Shown: one piece after another, positions 32,598 to 41,863 of the stretch | Position numbering within the stretch: position 1 is the first letter of the stretch | Layout of the letters: every line of letters starts with the position of its first letter | DNA from: Paenibacillus kobensis NBRC 15729 | GTDB lineage: Bacteria; Bacillota; Bacilli; Paenibacillales; Paenibacillaceae | Assembly (NCBI RefSeq): GCF_004000825.1 | Contig: NZ_BILZ01000013.1 | Coordinates: forward strand, 1-64,000 | Length of the DNA: 64,000 bases | Direction: 5' to 3' | The notes under the pieces: model-generated | Databases searched by the model: none | The model's input: only the letters and a program-made list of their open reading frames with translations | Told to the model about the DNA's origin: nothing | Made by a program: the position numbers and the translations under genes

Positions 32598-34565
32598 ATG
32601 TTTCGCATATCTCGCGGCTTTCGTTCATTCCGGAACCGGTTATTTATTCTGCTGATCATCAGCATGATTGGTCTGTTGTCGATCGTCACCTTCTTATACT
32701 ACCAACGAGCAACGGATCAGTTGCACAATAAGGTGACCGAGATTGCGGAGAAGAACGTCCGGCAGACGATGCATGTCTACGACTTGCTGCTCGACAGCTA
32801 TAACGGCTTGTCCAAATCGCTTATTACCAACGCCGAATTGCTTCGCATGATCGACAATCATACGGACAACCCTGCTTTAGCCATTATTAATGAACGAGCA
32901 ATTACGAACATACTCGGCAACATGTTCTATTCCCGTTCCGACATCATCTCGATTCACGTCTTCACCAATTCCGGTACCGCTTACAGCTACGGCAATTATC
33001 CGAACGCCGTCGAACCTTATTTCACAAGCCGGGAATGGTACAACCGGATTCAGAAGTCGGACGGCGGCATCGTCTGGCTCGGCTTATTCAAGCATTCGCT
33101 GACGGACCAGACCATCGAGCAGCCGGTGTTCGCCTACGGCCGGTTAATGTACGATCTAATCGAGCACAAGCCGATTGGCATCCTGCTCGTTCAGATGAAT
33201 GCGAATCAAGTCACATCGGCGCTCGTCAATATGCGTCTTGGACCGGACAGCGACGCCTTCATCTTGTCGCAGGACGGAAGAATGCTCGCATCCGACGATC
33301 CGGCCGAGGCGGCCAACGTCCCTTGGAACTTCCATGCGGACGACTCCGAACAACTGAGCACGTTCGAGACGACTTCTGCACATGTGGCAGCAATCGAAGC
33401 CGCCAATTCCGGCATCGATATCGGTATGACAAGCACGCCAACGAGCATGGATGCACTGGAGCTGCTGTTGTCTCTCCATGGAACAGTGCATGACAACGAT
33501 ATCGTCTTCGATCAGCGGCCGCAGGAGCTCGTCGTCGCTTCCATGGCGAACAAAATCGACTGGACCTTCATTAGCCGGACGCCGAACAGCAACTTGAACG
33601 TCGAGTTCAACCAGACGAAACATTACTTCGTACTCGTGCTTTCGATTCTGCTGCTCGTCTCGATTGCTATTGCCAGCTTCATCGCCCGTACCATTACGCT
33701 GCCGCTCAAGCGGCTCGTTCAGGAGATGCGGCAGGTCGAGAACGGAAACTTCCGCGGCTCGGTTCATACGAAATCGTCCTATGAGGAGATCGACATTCTG
33801 GTCGCCTCCTTCAACCACATGGTGTACCGGATGGACGATCTCATTACACGCGAGAAGGAATCGTCGGCGCGCGAGAAGCAGGCGCAGCTGCAGGCACTGC
33901 AATCGCAAGTCAATCCGCATTTTTTGTACAACACGCTCGACATGATTTATTGGATGCTGGACGAACAAGAGAACGACCGGCTGTCCCGGATCGTATTATC
34001 GTTATCGCATATGTTCCGCTACAGCAGCGACTGGAACGAGAGCTCCGATTCTACGCTTGGAGAAGAGCTGGCGCTGATCCGACATTATCTGACGATTATC
34101 GAAGCACGATTGGATGACCGTTTGACGGTCGACATCGAAGTAGAGCCCGAATTCATGGACGTTCAAATTCCGAAAATGACGCTGCAGCCGATCATCGAGA
34201 ACGCCGTCAAGCACGGGCTTGAGCCTGCGCTCCGCCCTGGCCGTCTTCGTGTTTACGCAGAAGCGGAAGGTCAGCGGCTCCATATTACGATTGCCGACAA
34301 CGGCGTCGGCATCGAGCCGCATGCGCTGGCGCAGCTGCAATTGGCGCTCGGACAGCACCCGGATGGCACGGATCCGAACTCGCCGCATGTCATCGCAAGC
34401 ACGAAGCGCAAAGGGATCGGCATCGCGAACGTTCATCACCGGCTCGCTCTGATGCACGGCGAATCCTACGGATTAACCGTGCATAGCGAGCAAGGCGCAG
34501 GTACGACCATTCGAGTTACGCTTCCGCTTCCGCCCCGCTCCGTCATAGAACGGCAGCCGGACTAG
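32598..34565 (+). CDS. YesM-family sensor histidine kinase (sugar-responsive)
   Basis: A 655-residue kinase. A first helix (about 13-35) and a second (about 293-318) flank a large extracellular Cache-like sensor domain. A HAMP domain (RTITLPLKRLVQEMRQVENGN) follows, then the LytS/YesM-type kinase core QVNPHFLYNTLDMIYWM with the phosphorylated His, and an ATPase domain (IIENAVKHGLEPAL, ADNGVGIE, GIGIANVHHRLALM). The ATG at 32598 has GGGGG nearby; an upstream TTG start was rejected. It follows the sugar transporter genes and precedes an AraC-type regulator 19 bp away, so it probably senses the same sugar and controls the transporter. Confidence 0.93.
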   Translation: MFRISRGFRSFRNRLFILLIISMIGLLSIVTFLYYQRATDQLHNKVTEIAEKNVRQTMHVYDLLLDSYNGLSKSLITNAELLRMIDNHTDNPALAIINERAITNILGNMFYSRSDIISIHVFTNSGTAYSYGNYPNAVEPYFTSREWYNRIQKSDGGIVWLGLFKHSLTDQTIEQPVFAYGRLMYDLIEHKPIGILLVQMNANQVTSALVNMRLGPDSDAFILSQDGRMLASDDPAEAANVPWNFHADDSEQLSTFETTSAHVAAIEAANSGIDIGMTSTPTSMDALELLLSLHGTVHDNDIVFDQRPQELVVASMANKIDWTFISRTPNSNLNVEFNQTKHYFVLVLSILLLVSIAIASFIARTITLPLKRLVQEMRQVENGNFRGSVHTKSSYEEIDILVASFNHMVYRMDDLITREKESSAREKQAQLQALQSQVNPHFLYNTLDMIYWMLDEQENDRLSRIVLSLSHMFRYSSDWNESSDSTLGEELALIRHYLTIIEARLDDRLTVDIEVEPEFMDVQIPKMTLQPIIENAVKHGLEPALRPGRLRVYAEAEGQRLHITIADNGVGIEPHALAQLQLALGQHPDGTDPNSPHVIASTKRKGIGIANVHHRLALMHGESYGLTVHSEQGAGTTIRVTLPLPPRSVIERQPD

Positions 34566-34584
34566 CCTTTTAAGAAAGGAGAAT

Positions 34585-35766
34585 ATGACGGCAATGAACA
34601 TTCTGATCGTAGATGACGAGACCATTATAAGAAGCGGCATCAAACGAACGATTCAGAACCGGTATCCCGACTATCGGATCTGGCTTGCCGCTTCGGCGGA
34701 TGAGGCGGTCAAACGGCTGCGCAGCGAATCGATCGACCTCGTGCTGAGCGATATTATGATGCCTGGCATGTCCGGGCTCGAACTGATGAAAGCGGCCAAG
34801 CCGCAGCACCCGCATGTCCGTTGGGTGTTCATCTCGGCGAAGTCCGAATTCTCATTCGCGCAGGAGGCGCTACGTCTCGGTGCGCGCGACTATTTGGTCA
34901 AGCCGATCGGCAAGGAGCGCGTCATCGAGCTGATCGACCAGCTGCGGGACGAGCTTCATAAGGAATCCGAGCAGTCGAGAGACACCCGGCAGCTCGACGT
35001 GAACTTAAAGTATTTGCGGGAGGCCGTGTTCCAACGCTGGGCTGCCGGTCTCGACATCGGCAACTTCGATATGCAACCGCTGATGGAAGCTTATCCTTCC
35101 TTCCACCTCGTCATGGTGAAGATGGACGCTGACCGGCCGGTGCATCTCGAACATTTTATTATCGACAATGTACTTTCTGAACTAATCGAGCGTTACGGCA
35201 GCGGCTTCGTCATCAGCTACGATTCGCAAAGCCTGCTCGGCCTTGTGTCCGTACCGGACGATTCGCTTACGCTGTTAATCGGCGAGCTTCGAACTCATCT
35301 CCGGCAATATCTGAAGGTCCCGTTCCAGGTCATGAACTCGGGATTAATCGAACAGTTCCAACTGGTGCCCGCCGAGATCCGGCGGCTCCGCCAAGCATCG
35401 GATTCGCAAGTGTACGAGCAGGACGAGCGGGGGAGCGACCGCGCGATCGAGACGGCGATCCAATATATCAAATCGCACTTCCGCGAAGACTTGTCGCTCG
35501 AGAAAGTGGCATCCGTCGTCTTCTTGAACCCGGTCTACTTCAGCCAGCTGTTCAAGCAGAAGACTGGCCAAGGGTACAAAGACTTCGTCATCCAGCTGCG
35601 GCTGGAGCAGGCGAAGCGGCTGCTCCACAATCCGAGCTTGAAGCTGGCGGAAGTTGCGGAGCGAATCGGTTATCAAGACATGCGCCACTTCACCCAAGTA
35701 TTCCGCAAGCGGTTCAACATTACGCCGACGGAGTACCGGACGCAGGAGATCGGACAAGGGGACTGA
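34585..35766 (+). CDS. AraC-type response regulator (YesN family)
   Basis: A 393-residue regulator. The receiver domain reads ILIVDDETIIRSG (acidic pair), IDLVLSDIMMPGMSG (phospho-Asp) and DYLVKPIGKERVIEL (Lys). The C-terminal AraC domain has two helix-turn-helix units (LSLEKVASVVFLNPVYFSQL, LKLAEVAERIGYQDMRHFT) and ends with FRKRFNITPTEYR. The middle (about 130-290) is a linker found in YesN-type proteins. It is the partner of the preceding YesM-type kinase. AAAGGAG lies close to the ATG at 34585; the in-frame ATG at 34594 (MNILIVDDE) is a possible alternative. A strong terminator follows. Confidence 0.93.
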   Translation: MTAMNILIVDDETIIRSGIKRTIQNRYPDYRIWLAASADEAVKRLRSESIDLVLSDIMMPGMSGLELMKAAKPQHPHVRWVFISAKSEFSFAQEALRLGARDYLVKPIGKERVIELIDQLRDELHKESEQSRDTRQLDVNLKYLREAVFQRWAAGLDIGNFDMQPLMEAYPSFHLVMVKMDADRPVHLEHFIIDNVLSELIERYGSGFVISYDSQSLLGLVSVPDDSLTLLIGELRTHLRQYLKVPFQVMNSGLIEQFQLVPAEIRRLRQASDSQVYEQDERGSDRAIETAIQYIKSHFREDLSLEKVASVVFLNPVYFSQLFKQKTGQGYKDFVIQLRLEQAKRLLHNPSLKLAEVAERIGYQDMRHFTQVFRKRFNITPTEYRTQEIGQGD

Positions 35767-35788
35767 CCCAGCAGGGATTTTGACGAAA

Positions 35789-35840
35789 TTGAAAACAGCC
35801 TAGGCATGCGCGTGAAGCGCGCCTAGGCTGTTTTCGTTTT
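35789..35840 (+). terminator. Strong intrinsic terminator after the AraC-type regulator gene
   Basis: GAAAACAGCCTAGGC and GCCTAGGCTGTTTTC form a perfect 15-bp stem enclosing a smaller GCGC hairpin, followed by GTTTTG. Confidence 0.92.
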
Positions 35841-36020
35841 GCTTCCGAAAGCGGTCAGGATTGCCTTTGTTGTTCATCTTGATTGAGCGATGGTAATAAA
35901 TTGTATATATAGAAAATTAATTGAAACAAAGTCCATTCAGTATACGTCTGATATTGACAAACAGATGACATTAACGGCATCAATGCTAAATACCCATATT
36001 AATAAGGGGGTTACAGAGAT

Positions 36021-36713
36021 ATGACTATAAAAGGAAGACGCACTGTCATTATTATAGCTGTTGTTATAGTTCTTCTAATCATTTCCATACTGGTATCTAG
36101 ACACATCTCCACTACAACCAGGAACTACTCTTCTCATCAAGTGTTCAATGTTACGAGCCATTATGATTATGCGGTCAGTGGCGATTTAAATGGCCTTGTA
36201 AGTTTTGCAGATTATATTGTTACAGGTCATTATGACAAGTTTCAAGAAAGCTGGAACATGGGTGAGGACTATTATAGTGATGTATATCAATTTGTCATCG
36301 ATGAAGTCAATTATGGTGATGTAACCGGGACAATTTCTGTCGCTATTCCACATTATCAACAGCTTAGCAAACTTGTCGACGGCCAGTTGTATACAAGTAA
36401 TATCGATCTCCCGAACTATACTCAGCCTTCCATTGGGCAAAAATATGTATTGTTCCTCAAAAAATATGAACCCAAAAACATCTTTACACCGGCAGCCGTT
36501 CCTTTTCAAATTGAAATTGATCCTTCAAGCGTAAGTAAATTGAAATACACAACGAAAATCTCAAATAAAGAAGTAAAAACGAAATCGGGCGATACCATTA
36601 TTTTCTCAAGTGAAGCTGTAGATATCGCATCTATTGATAAAATATCCGGCTTGAGCGACCAAGATTTGAAACAACAGATTTCGAATGCAGTTAAATCTAA
36701 AAAGAGTAAGTAA
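36021..36713 (+). CDS. AT-rich single-pass membrane/secreted protein of unknown function
   Basis: A 230-residue protein with an N-terminal hydrophobic segment (residues about 8-25, VIIIAVVIVLLIISILV) that is a signal anchor or uncleaved signal. The rest is soluble, Ser/Tyr/Asp-rich and ends in a basic tail (KSKKSK). I recognise no domain; TGHYDKF and QKYVLFLKKYEP are among its more regular blocks, the latter resembling lines seen in small secreted proteins that measure out a conserved beta sandwich. The gene is visibly richer in A and T than every neighbour, suggesting recent acquisition. AAGGGGGTT precedes the ATG at 36021. It has no partners in its immediate surroundings. Confidence 0.75.
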   Translation: MTIKGRRTVIIIAVVIVLLIISILVSRHISTTTRNYSSHQVFNVTSHYDYAVSGDLNGLVSFADYIVTGHYDKFQESWNMGEDYYSDVYQFVIDEVNYGDVTGTISVAIPHYQQLSKLVDGQLYTSNIDLPNYTQPSIGQKYVLFLKKYEPKNIFTPAAVPFQIEIDPSSVSKLKYTTKISNKEVKTKSGDTIIFSSEAVDIASIDKISGLSDQDLKQQISNAVKSKKSK

Positions 36714-36820
36714 AAGAAGTTTCCGGCCCCCCTGCTAGGCAGCAACATCGGGAAAGTATCAACCGATGATGTTTACTCTCCGCACGGGACACTTTTCCTG
36801 CTCCAGCCAAGTATAAAAGC

Positions 36821-36893
36821 ATGACAAAAAAGCCCATCCTTTATAATGAACGGCCAACCTGCGGCTCATCGTATGCCGTATGGTTGTTAGGCC
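36821..36893 (+). promoter_or_regulatory. Promoter and hairpin leader of the DUF1540 gene
   Basis: TATAAT at 36842-36847 has ATGACA 15 bases upstream (a slightly short spacing). Transcription would begin near 36853, at the base of a hairpin: GGCCAACC (36852-36859) pairs with GGTT (36882-36885) and GGCC (36890-36893), with an inner CGGC/GCCG stem. An alternative pairing, CCCATCC with GGATGGG next to the ribosome binding site, is possible only for a longer transcript. Confidence 0.5.
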
Positions 36894-36920
36894 CTTCTTA
36901 TCGGATGGGAGGTGAAATCA

Positions 36921-37073
36921 ATGGCTAAAGATGTTCTGTGTGAAGTGAACTCCTGCAAATTCTGGGGATCCGGCAACAAGTGCAACGCATCGTCTATCTA
37001 TGTTGTCAGCCGTACCAGCCAACCCCGTCAATCCGAAGAAACGGATTGCAAAACGTTCGAACCGAAAATTTAG
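36921..37073 (+). CDS. DUF1540 small cysteine-rich protein
   Basis: A 50-residue protein missed by ordinary length cut-offs. It reads MAKDVLCEVNSCKFWGSGNK, then CNASSIYVVSR, then SEETDCKTFEPKI. The spaced Cys residues (C7, C12, C21 and C43) in CEVNSCKFWGSGNKC...DCKTF define DUF1540, a small metal-binding-like family common in spore-forming Firmicutes with no known function. GGGAGGTGA lies 6 bases before the ATG at 36921. It sits behind a hairpin leader and is followed by a good terminator, so it is a single-gene unit. Confidence 0.88.
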   Translation: MAKDVLCEVNSCKFWGSGNKCNASSIYVVSRTSQPRQSEETDCKTFEPKI

Positions 37074-37120
37074 TCTTATCGTTACTCGTCCCGAACCGAC
37101 ACACGCATAAGCATGTATTA

Positions 37121-37153
37121 CGGGCAGCCTTTCCGAGAGGCTGCCCGCTCTTC
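37121..37153 (+). terminator. Terminator after the DUF1540 gene
   Basis: CGGGCAGCCT and AGGCTGCCCG form a perfect 10-bp stem with a 7-base loop, followed by CTCTTCGTT. Confidence 0.85.
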
Positions 37154-37165
37154 GTTCTCGCCATC

Positions 37166-37194
37166 ATTATATCCAAGAATGATAATTATTATCA
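37166..37194 (-). promoter_or_regulatory. Orphan perfect Fur box with a leftward -10
   Basis: TGATAATTATTATCA (37180-37194) matches the Fur 7-1-7 consensus at every fixed base. On the minus strand TATAAT at 37166-37171 lies at the right distance for a promoter that Fur would block. That transcript would run leftwards, antisense to the DUF1540 terminator and gene. The two flanking genes both end towards this site, so no coding gene lies directly downstream. Confidence 0.7.
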
Positions 37195-37241
37195 CCATGC
37201 CGTTAACAACTCGTCACTCTTCTTTAGTAGAATTTAGCCCG

Positions 37242-39263
37242 CTATTGCGTTAACGCGTTGCGGACAGCCAATATATATTTCGCCTGATCGAGCGGATTCA
37301 CGCCCCGGCGAGTCCGCTGCGCCTGTACGTCGGGCGGACACTCCTGATACCCATGGAAGAACGTCGACAGCGCGCCCCGCCCTTTCGTCATTGCGCCAAG
37401 CCTTGCCGGAAAATCCAGCGAAGTCGCGACCGGCAGCAGTCCTTCCAGCTCCATCCGTCCATTGTGCAGCACTGGCGGATCGAATTCCCCTCTCATGACG
37501 ATGAGATCGTTCATGACCTTGCCGCCGAATTCCTCCGGTACGGACAGACGGAATCGTACGATCGGCTCCAACAACTGCGTACCGACGTTGCTTAGCCCGT
37601 TCATAATGCCCATCGGCGTAGCGATGACAAAATCGAGCGGATGCGTATGCCACACATGATGCTCGCCTTCCAGGAGCGTCACCTTCAAGTCCGTCACTTC
37701 CCAGCCGCGAAGCCCTTGCTGCAGCGCCTCCGGCACGCGCCTTGCCACTTCGTTCTGATAGCTTTCCAGCAGCCGCTCCCGCCGTGCGATAGAACTGTAA
37801 TGCAGCCCGCTCCCGCGCTCGGCCGGCTCGATTGCGAACCGAAGAATCGCCCAGCACGGCTTGGGCATCAAGTAAGCAACATAACCTTCACCGGCAGAGG
37901 ATGGTGTTTCTTTATAAATAACCGATGGCGCGCCGAACGTCACGTCGAGACCGAACCGGGAACGAATGAGCTGCGACAGCACCTCGACCTGAATCGGCCC
38001 CATCACCTTCAGATGAAGCTCCCGCTCCTCCTGCAGCCATTGCAGATCGAGCAGCGGATCTTCGTCCGCAAGCTGCTGCAGCGCGGAGACGACTGCCGGA
38101 TATGCGGCATCGCTTGGCCAATGCGCCTGCACGGTCAACAGCGGCACCGCCAGCACCGCCCCGCCTGGCACAAGCTCCGGCGTGCCGATAATATCGCCGA
38201 TCCGAACGCTTCCCCAGCCATACACCGCCGCAATGTCACCGGCCGTCAGCAGCCCGACATCCTCCGATCGCCTGCTGTCCGCCGTACGAATCTGCGTCAC
38301 CTTCTCGGCTATGTTCTGCGTTGCGTTCGTGACCGTATCGCGGTTCCGGACCGTTCCGCCGTACAGCCGGACATAGGCGACCCGGCCCATCGCCGGGTCG
38401 CGCTCCAGCTTGAACACGACGCCAGACACCGGACCGTTCGCGTCTCCGGCAGGCGCCGGCAGCAGCCCGACCATCGCATTCAGCAGCGGCTCAATGCCGA
38501 TCCCTCTTGCTGACGCGCCGAACAACACCGGATACAGCTGCGCTTGCCGGGATGCCTGAGCGGCCGCGCGGATCAGCACGTCCGGCTTCAGCGCCCCCGT
38601 CTCCAAATACTGGGCGAGTAGCTCTTCATCCCGCTCGGCTACCGTCTCGGCCAGCATTGTCCAATACGGCTCCGGCCGCTCCACTCCGTCCGGCTCCAGC
38701 AAGCTAATCGAGCCGGCGAACGATTCCTCCGCCCCGTCAGGCGCCCCGACCGGCACCGCATCCGGCGTCAACAACCGGCGGATTTCGGATAGGACAGCTT
38801 GTGCGTCCGCGCCTACCCGGTCCATTTTGTTCACGTAGATCAAGGTTGGAATCCGCAGCTCCTGCAGCGCTTGCCAGATGATCTCGGTCTGGGCTTGTAC
38901 ACCTTCCGCTGCCGATACGATCAATACCGCGCCGTCCATAACGCGAAGCGAACGCTCGACCTCGGACAGGAAATCGACGTGCCCCGGCGTATCCACGACA
39001 TTGATGCGGACGCCCTGCCAGTCGAACCGGGTTACGGCCGCACGAACGCTGATGCCGCGCTCACGCTCGACCTCGAGCGAGTCGGTCTGCGCCGTCCCTT
39101 CGTCCACGCTCCCAAGCGTCCGGATTCGGCCGCTTTGATACAACAGCCGCTCCGTCGTCGTCGTCTTGCCTGCATCGACATGAGCGAATATGCCGATATT
39201 GCGTATTCCTTCCGCAAGGCGCTGCCCCTGCGCTGCTGTATGCCTCTCCATGCCCCGCTTCAT
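37242..39263 (-). CDS. TetM-like translation-factor GTPase of uncertain role
   Basis: A 673-residue GTPase related to EF-G and the TetM/TetO ribosomal protection proteins. The G motifs are complete: NIGIFAHVDAGKTTTTERLL, RGISVRAAVTRFDWQG, VDTPGHVDFLSEVERSL and NKMDRVGAD. Domains II to V follow. In the domain IV tip, which in TetM carries the drug-displacing YSPVSTPADF loop, this protein reads LDFVIATPMGIMNGL. Proteins with this tip are usually annotated only as translation-factor GTPases. Tetracycline resistance is therefore not supported. The first in-frame ATG is 39263; the ATG at 39251 (MERHTAAQG) has comparable support. It stands alone, downstream of cotD. Confidence 0.85.
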   Translation of the reverse strand: MKRGMERHTAAQGQRLAEGIRNIGIFAHVDAGKTTTTERLLYQSGRIRTLGSVDEGTAQTDSLEVERERGISVRAAVTRFDWQGVRINVVDTPGHVDFLSEVERSLRVMDGAVLIVSAAEGVQAQTEIIWQALQELRIPTLIYVNKMDRVGADAQAVLSEIRRLLTPDAVPVGAPDGAEESFAGSISLLEPDGVERPEPYWTMLAETVAERDEELLAQYLETGALKPDVLIRAAAQASRQAQLYPVLFGASARGIGIEPLLNAMVGLLPAPAGDANGPVSGVVFKLERDPAMGRVAYVRLYGGTVRNRDTVTNATQNIAEKVTQIRTADSRRSEDVGLLTAGDIAAVYGWGSVRIGDIIGTPELVPGGAVLAVPLLTVQAHWPSDAAYPAVVSALQQLADEDPLLDLQWLQEERELHLKVMGPIQVEVLSQLIRSRFGLDVTFGAPSVIYKETPSSAGEGYVAYLMPKPCWAILRFAIEPAERGSGLHYSSIARRERLLESYQNEVARRVPEALQQGLRGWEVTDLKVTLLEGEHHVWHTHPLDFVIATPMGIMNGLSNVGTQLLEPIVRFRLSVPEEFGGKVMNDLIVMRGEFDPPVLHNGRMELEGLLPVATSLDFPARLGAMTKGRGALSTFFHGYQECPPDVQAQRTRRGVNPLDQAKYILAVRNALTQ

Positions 39264-39377
39264 CCTCTCTGTATGCCTTGGCTGCGGCTCAGCTGCAGCC
39301 GATTATGCCCGCAATGATACCGTTTTCTCTATGGTACATCCGCAGGCGTCAGGCGTAAAGAAGCACAGCAAGCAAAT

Positions 39378-39411
39378 AAGCGCCTTCCGGTTCGAGAACC
39401 GAAAGGCGCTT
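39378..39411 (-). terminator. Terminator of cotD
   Basis: AAGCGCCTTCCGGTTC and GAACCGAAAGGCGCTT form a 16-bp stem with one mismatch and a 2-base loop core. On the minus strand it is followed by ATTTGCTTG. It lies 18 bases past the cotD stop. Confidence 0.8.
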
Positions 39412-39428
39412 GCACAGCATGCGGAGAC

Positions 39429-39665
39429 TTAACGGCGGCCGCTTCTGCCTCTGCTGTTTCTCATCATCAGGCCGCACTCGACGTCGCGCTCATACACAAC
39501 ATGCACATGCTTAGGCACCGGCACGCAATGGTGGCGGCGGATGACTTCTACAGCGTGAATGACCTCGTACTCTTGCGGATAATAATAGTCTTCATAGACC
39601 TGCACTGGATCCAGCATCACCGGATCGAGCTTGCCTTGACAATGTTTATGATGGTATTGAGACAT
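39429..39665 (-). CDS. CotD-family spore coat protein
   Basis: A 78-residue protein with the CotD pattern: LDPVQVYEDYYYPQEYEVIH, then VIRRHHCVPVPKHVHVVYER. It is rich in His, Tyr and Val, has a single HHCVPVP block, and ends in a basic GRSGRR tail. CotD is an inner-coat protein deposited late in sporulation by the mother cell. AAGGAGG lies 8 bases before the ATG at 39665. A CATAGATTA element upstream matches the sigma-K -10. It confirms that the organism forms endospores. Confidence 0.88.
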   Translation of the reverse strand: MSQYHHKHCQGKLDPVMLDPVQVYEDYYYPQEYEVIHAVEVIRRHHCVPVPKHVHVVYERDVECGLMMRNSRGRSGRR

Positions 39666-39699
39666 TATCGTCTTCCTCCTTGATGTTGTAGTTGTAATA

Positions 39700-39708
39700 T
39701 AATCTATG
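39700..39708 (-). promoter_or_regulatory. Sigma-K-like -10 element upstream of cotD
   Basis: CATAGATTA on the minus strand fits CATANNNTA exactly, 35 bases before the cotD ATG. No clear -35 was found. Late mother-cell control is what is known for cotD genes. Confidence 0.55.
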
Positions 39709-40050
39709 CGGGCAATAGGACGATGATTGGACTTCCCCCCAGCGGCGTTTGCCTTTCATCCATTCGTCCCAATGAACGGCCGCGCGAAACGGCCTCTCAA
39801 GCACCCTTTGCGGCAATGGCCTAACCTAGAAATAGTCGCTTGTTCCGTCTCCCGGCCTGCAGAATCCGCTCTCGGGACCCCTCCTGCAAACCGTTCCTTA
39901 GGCAAGCGCTATACCGGTGCGGTTGTCCTAAGCTCGGTCCTCAGAAGGAGCTTTGTTCCGACTAACGTGCGATGGTCCCGCCGGGCAGGTATGTCATAAT
40001 GAAAGGAACGTTTATTTGCAATTACGGTCAAGGAAGGACAAGGATCGTTC
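39709..40050. other. Gene-free stretch between cotD and the BmrA-like gene
   Basis: About 340 bases in which I see no supported gene or strong hairpin. An open frame on the plus strand (39727-39999) lacks a ribosome binding site and resembles nothing known. The segment must hold the promoter of the exporter gene at 40051. Confidence 0.5.
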
Positions 40051-41841
40051 ATGAAAAACCAACCCTCTGCAGCCGGCAGAAGCCCGCTCCGCGGCTGGCG
40101 CCCTTTCTGGCGTCTTATTCGCGACACGAAGCCTTCCCGGTCCGCCATCGCCATTGCGCTGACGCTCAGTATTACCTCGACGCTAGCGGCATTGATTGTT
40201 CCGTTGTTCACCAAAAATGTAGTCGACGATTTCTCGCTGTCTTCTATCGGATTACCGCAAATCGGCTTGCTCGTTGCCGCTTTCATCGCGCAGGCTGCCA
40301 CCGCGGCCGTCTCCACCTACATGCTCGCCCGCGTCGGGCAACAGATTGTCGCCGGACTGCGGGAGCGGCTGTGGCGCAAGCTGCTGGTGCTCCCGGTCTC
40401 CTATTACGATAACCACCAGACCGGCGAAACGGTCAGCCGGATGACGAACGACACCGGCGTCGTCAAAGGCCTCATAACCGAGCATATGACGGGCTTTGTA
40501 ACCGGCATAATCAGCATCATCGGCTCTGTAGCAATCCTCATTGCGCTTGACTGGCGCATGACACTCGTCATGCTGACCGCTGTGCCGCTGCTCCTGCTGT
40601 TCATGGTTCCGCTCGGCCGGACCATGCATCAAGTATCGAAACGAATGCAGGACGAGACGGCGGCGCTGGCCGGCGTGCTCAGCCAGACGCTGGCCGAAAT
40701 TCGTCTGGTCAAAGCGTCGAACGCGGAGGACCGGGAGTTCGACGGCGGAATGAACGGCATTCGCGCGATGCTGCGCCTTGGTCTGAAGGAAGGCAAAGTG
40801 CAAGCGCTTATCGGACCGCTTATCTCCCTCGTCCTCATGCTGATGCTCGTCATCATCATCGGCTACGGCGGCTTCCGTGTATCCTCCGGCGCACTGTCGG
40901 CTGGCGACTTGGTTGCCTTCATTCTCTATTTGTTCCAAATCATCATGCCGGCAAGCCAGATCGCCATGTTCTTCACCCAAATGCAGAAAGCAATCGGTGC
41001 AACCGAGCGGATTACGGAAACGCTGGCAGGACCGGAAGAAGACGTGCATACCGGAATCGAGCTGGTTGATGCCGATAAGCCGATTATCGCCGAGAACATT
41101 CATTTCGCGTATGAAGATGGCGCGGACGACGTTCTAAGCGGCGTCAGCTTCACGATTCCGCCCGGCAAAGTGACCGCGCTTGTCGGACCTAGCGGCGGCG
41201 GCAAGACAACCTTGTTCTCGATGATCGAACGGTTCTACACGCCGACCAGCGGCTCCATCCGGCTAGGAGAATCGCCGGTCGAATCGTTCTCCCTTCGCTC
41301 CTGGCGGTCGAAGATCGGCTATGTTCAGCAAGAAAGCACGCTCATGAGCGGATCGATCCGCGAGAACATCGCTTACGGCACCGAACGTGATCTTAGTGAC
41401 GACGAGATCCAAGCAGCAGCGGAGATGGCTTACGCCGACCACTTTATTAACCAATTCCCTGAAGGCTATGATACGGAGGTCGGCGAGCGGGGCGTCAAGC
41501 TGTCGGGCGGCCAGCGCCAGCGGATCGGCATTGCACGGGCACTGCTGCGCGATCCGGCCATTCTGATGCTCGATGAAGCAACATCGAGTCTCGACAGTGA
41601 ATCAGAGCATTACATTCAACAGGCGCTGCGCAATCTGATGACAGGACGTACGACGATTGTCATTGCGCATCGGCTGTCCACCGTTGCGGACGCCGATCAG
41701 TTGCTTTTTATCGAGAAAGGACGAATTACCGGTCAAGGCACGCATGCCGAGCTTATTGCCAGCCACCCGCTTTACCGCAAATTCGCTGAACAGCAGTTGC
41801 AAGCGCAGCTGCCTCCTGCTACCGTACAGCAATCAGGTTAA
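40051..41841 (+). CDS. BmrA/LmrA-like homodimeric ABC exporter
   Basis: A 596-residue half transporter: six membrane helices (about residues 30-330), then an ATPase domain. The ATPase motifs are complete: Walker [11 protein letters not shown]-loop YVQQES, signature [16 protein letters not shown], Walker [21 protein letters not shown], with the catalytic Glu, and the H-loop VIAHRLSTV. The order and length match Bacillus BmrA and related exporters of drugs or lipids. No partner gene lies beside it, so a homodimer is likely. The start has CAAGGATC upstream. Regulation and substrate are unknown. A hairpin terminator follows. Confidence 0.92.
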   Translation: MKNQPSAAGRSPLRGWRPFWRLIRDTKPSRSAIAIALTLSITSTLAALIVPLFTKNVVDDFSLSSIGLPQIGLLVAAFIAQAATAAVSTYMLARVGQQIVAGLRERLWRKLLVLPVSYYDNHQTGETVSRMTNDTGVVKGLITEHMTGFVTGIISIIGSVAILIALDWRMTLVMLTAVPLLLLFMVPLGRTMHQVSKRMQDETAALAGVLSQTLAEIRLVKASNAEDREFDGGMNGIRAMLRLGLKEGKVQALIGPLISLVLMLMLVIIIGYGGFRVSSGALSAGDLVAFILYLFQIIMPASQIAMFFTQMQKAIGATERITETLAGPEEDVHTGIELVDADKPIIAENIHFAYEDGADDVLSGVSFTIPPGKVTALVGPSGGGKTTLFSMIERFYTPTSGSIRLGESPVESFSLRSWRSKIGYVQQESTLMSGSIRENIAYGTERDLSDDEIQAAAEMAYADHFINQFPEGYDTEVGERGVKLSGGQRQRIGIARALLRDPAILMLDEATSSLDSESEHYIQQALRNLMTGRTTIVIAHRLSTVADADQLLFIEKGRITGQGTHAELIASHPLYRKFAEQQLQAQLPPATVQQSG

Positions 41842-41863
41842 CCTTAACCTGATGATACAAGCG

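Noticed and set aside
29149-35766. Complete sugar import system with its own ATPase
   Set aside because: No ATPase gene lies in the cluster; a shared ATPase elsewhere is the likely partner.
37242-39263. Tetracycline resistance gene tet(M)/tet(O)
   Set aside because: The GTPase is related, but the domain IV tip loop that displaces the drug is different, so resistance is not supported.
39727-39999. Rightward 90-codon open frame
   Set aside because: No ribosome binding site, no recognisable domain and unusual composition; probably chance in the intergenic region before the exporter gene.
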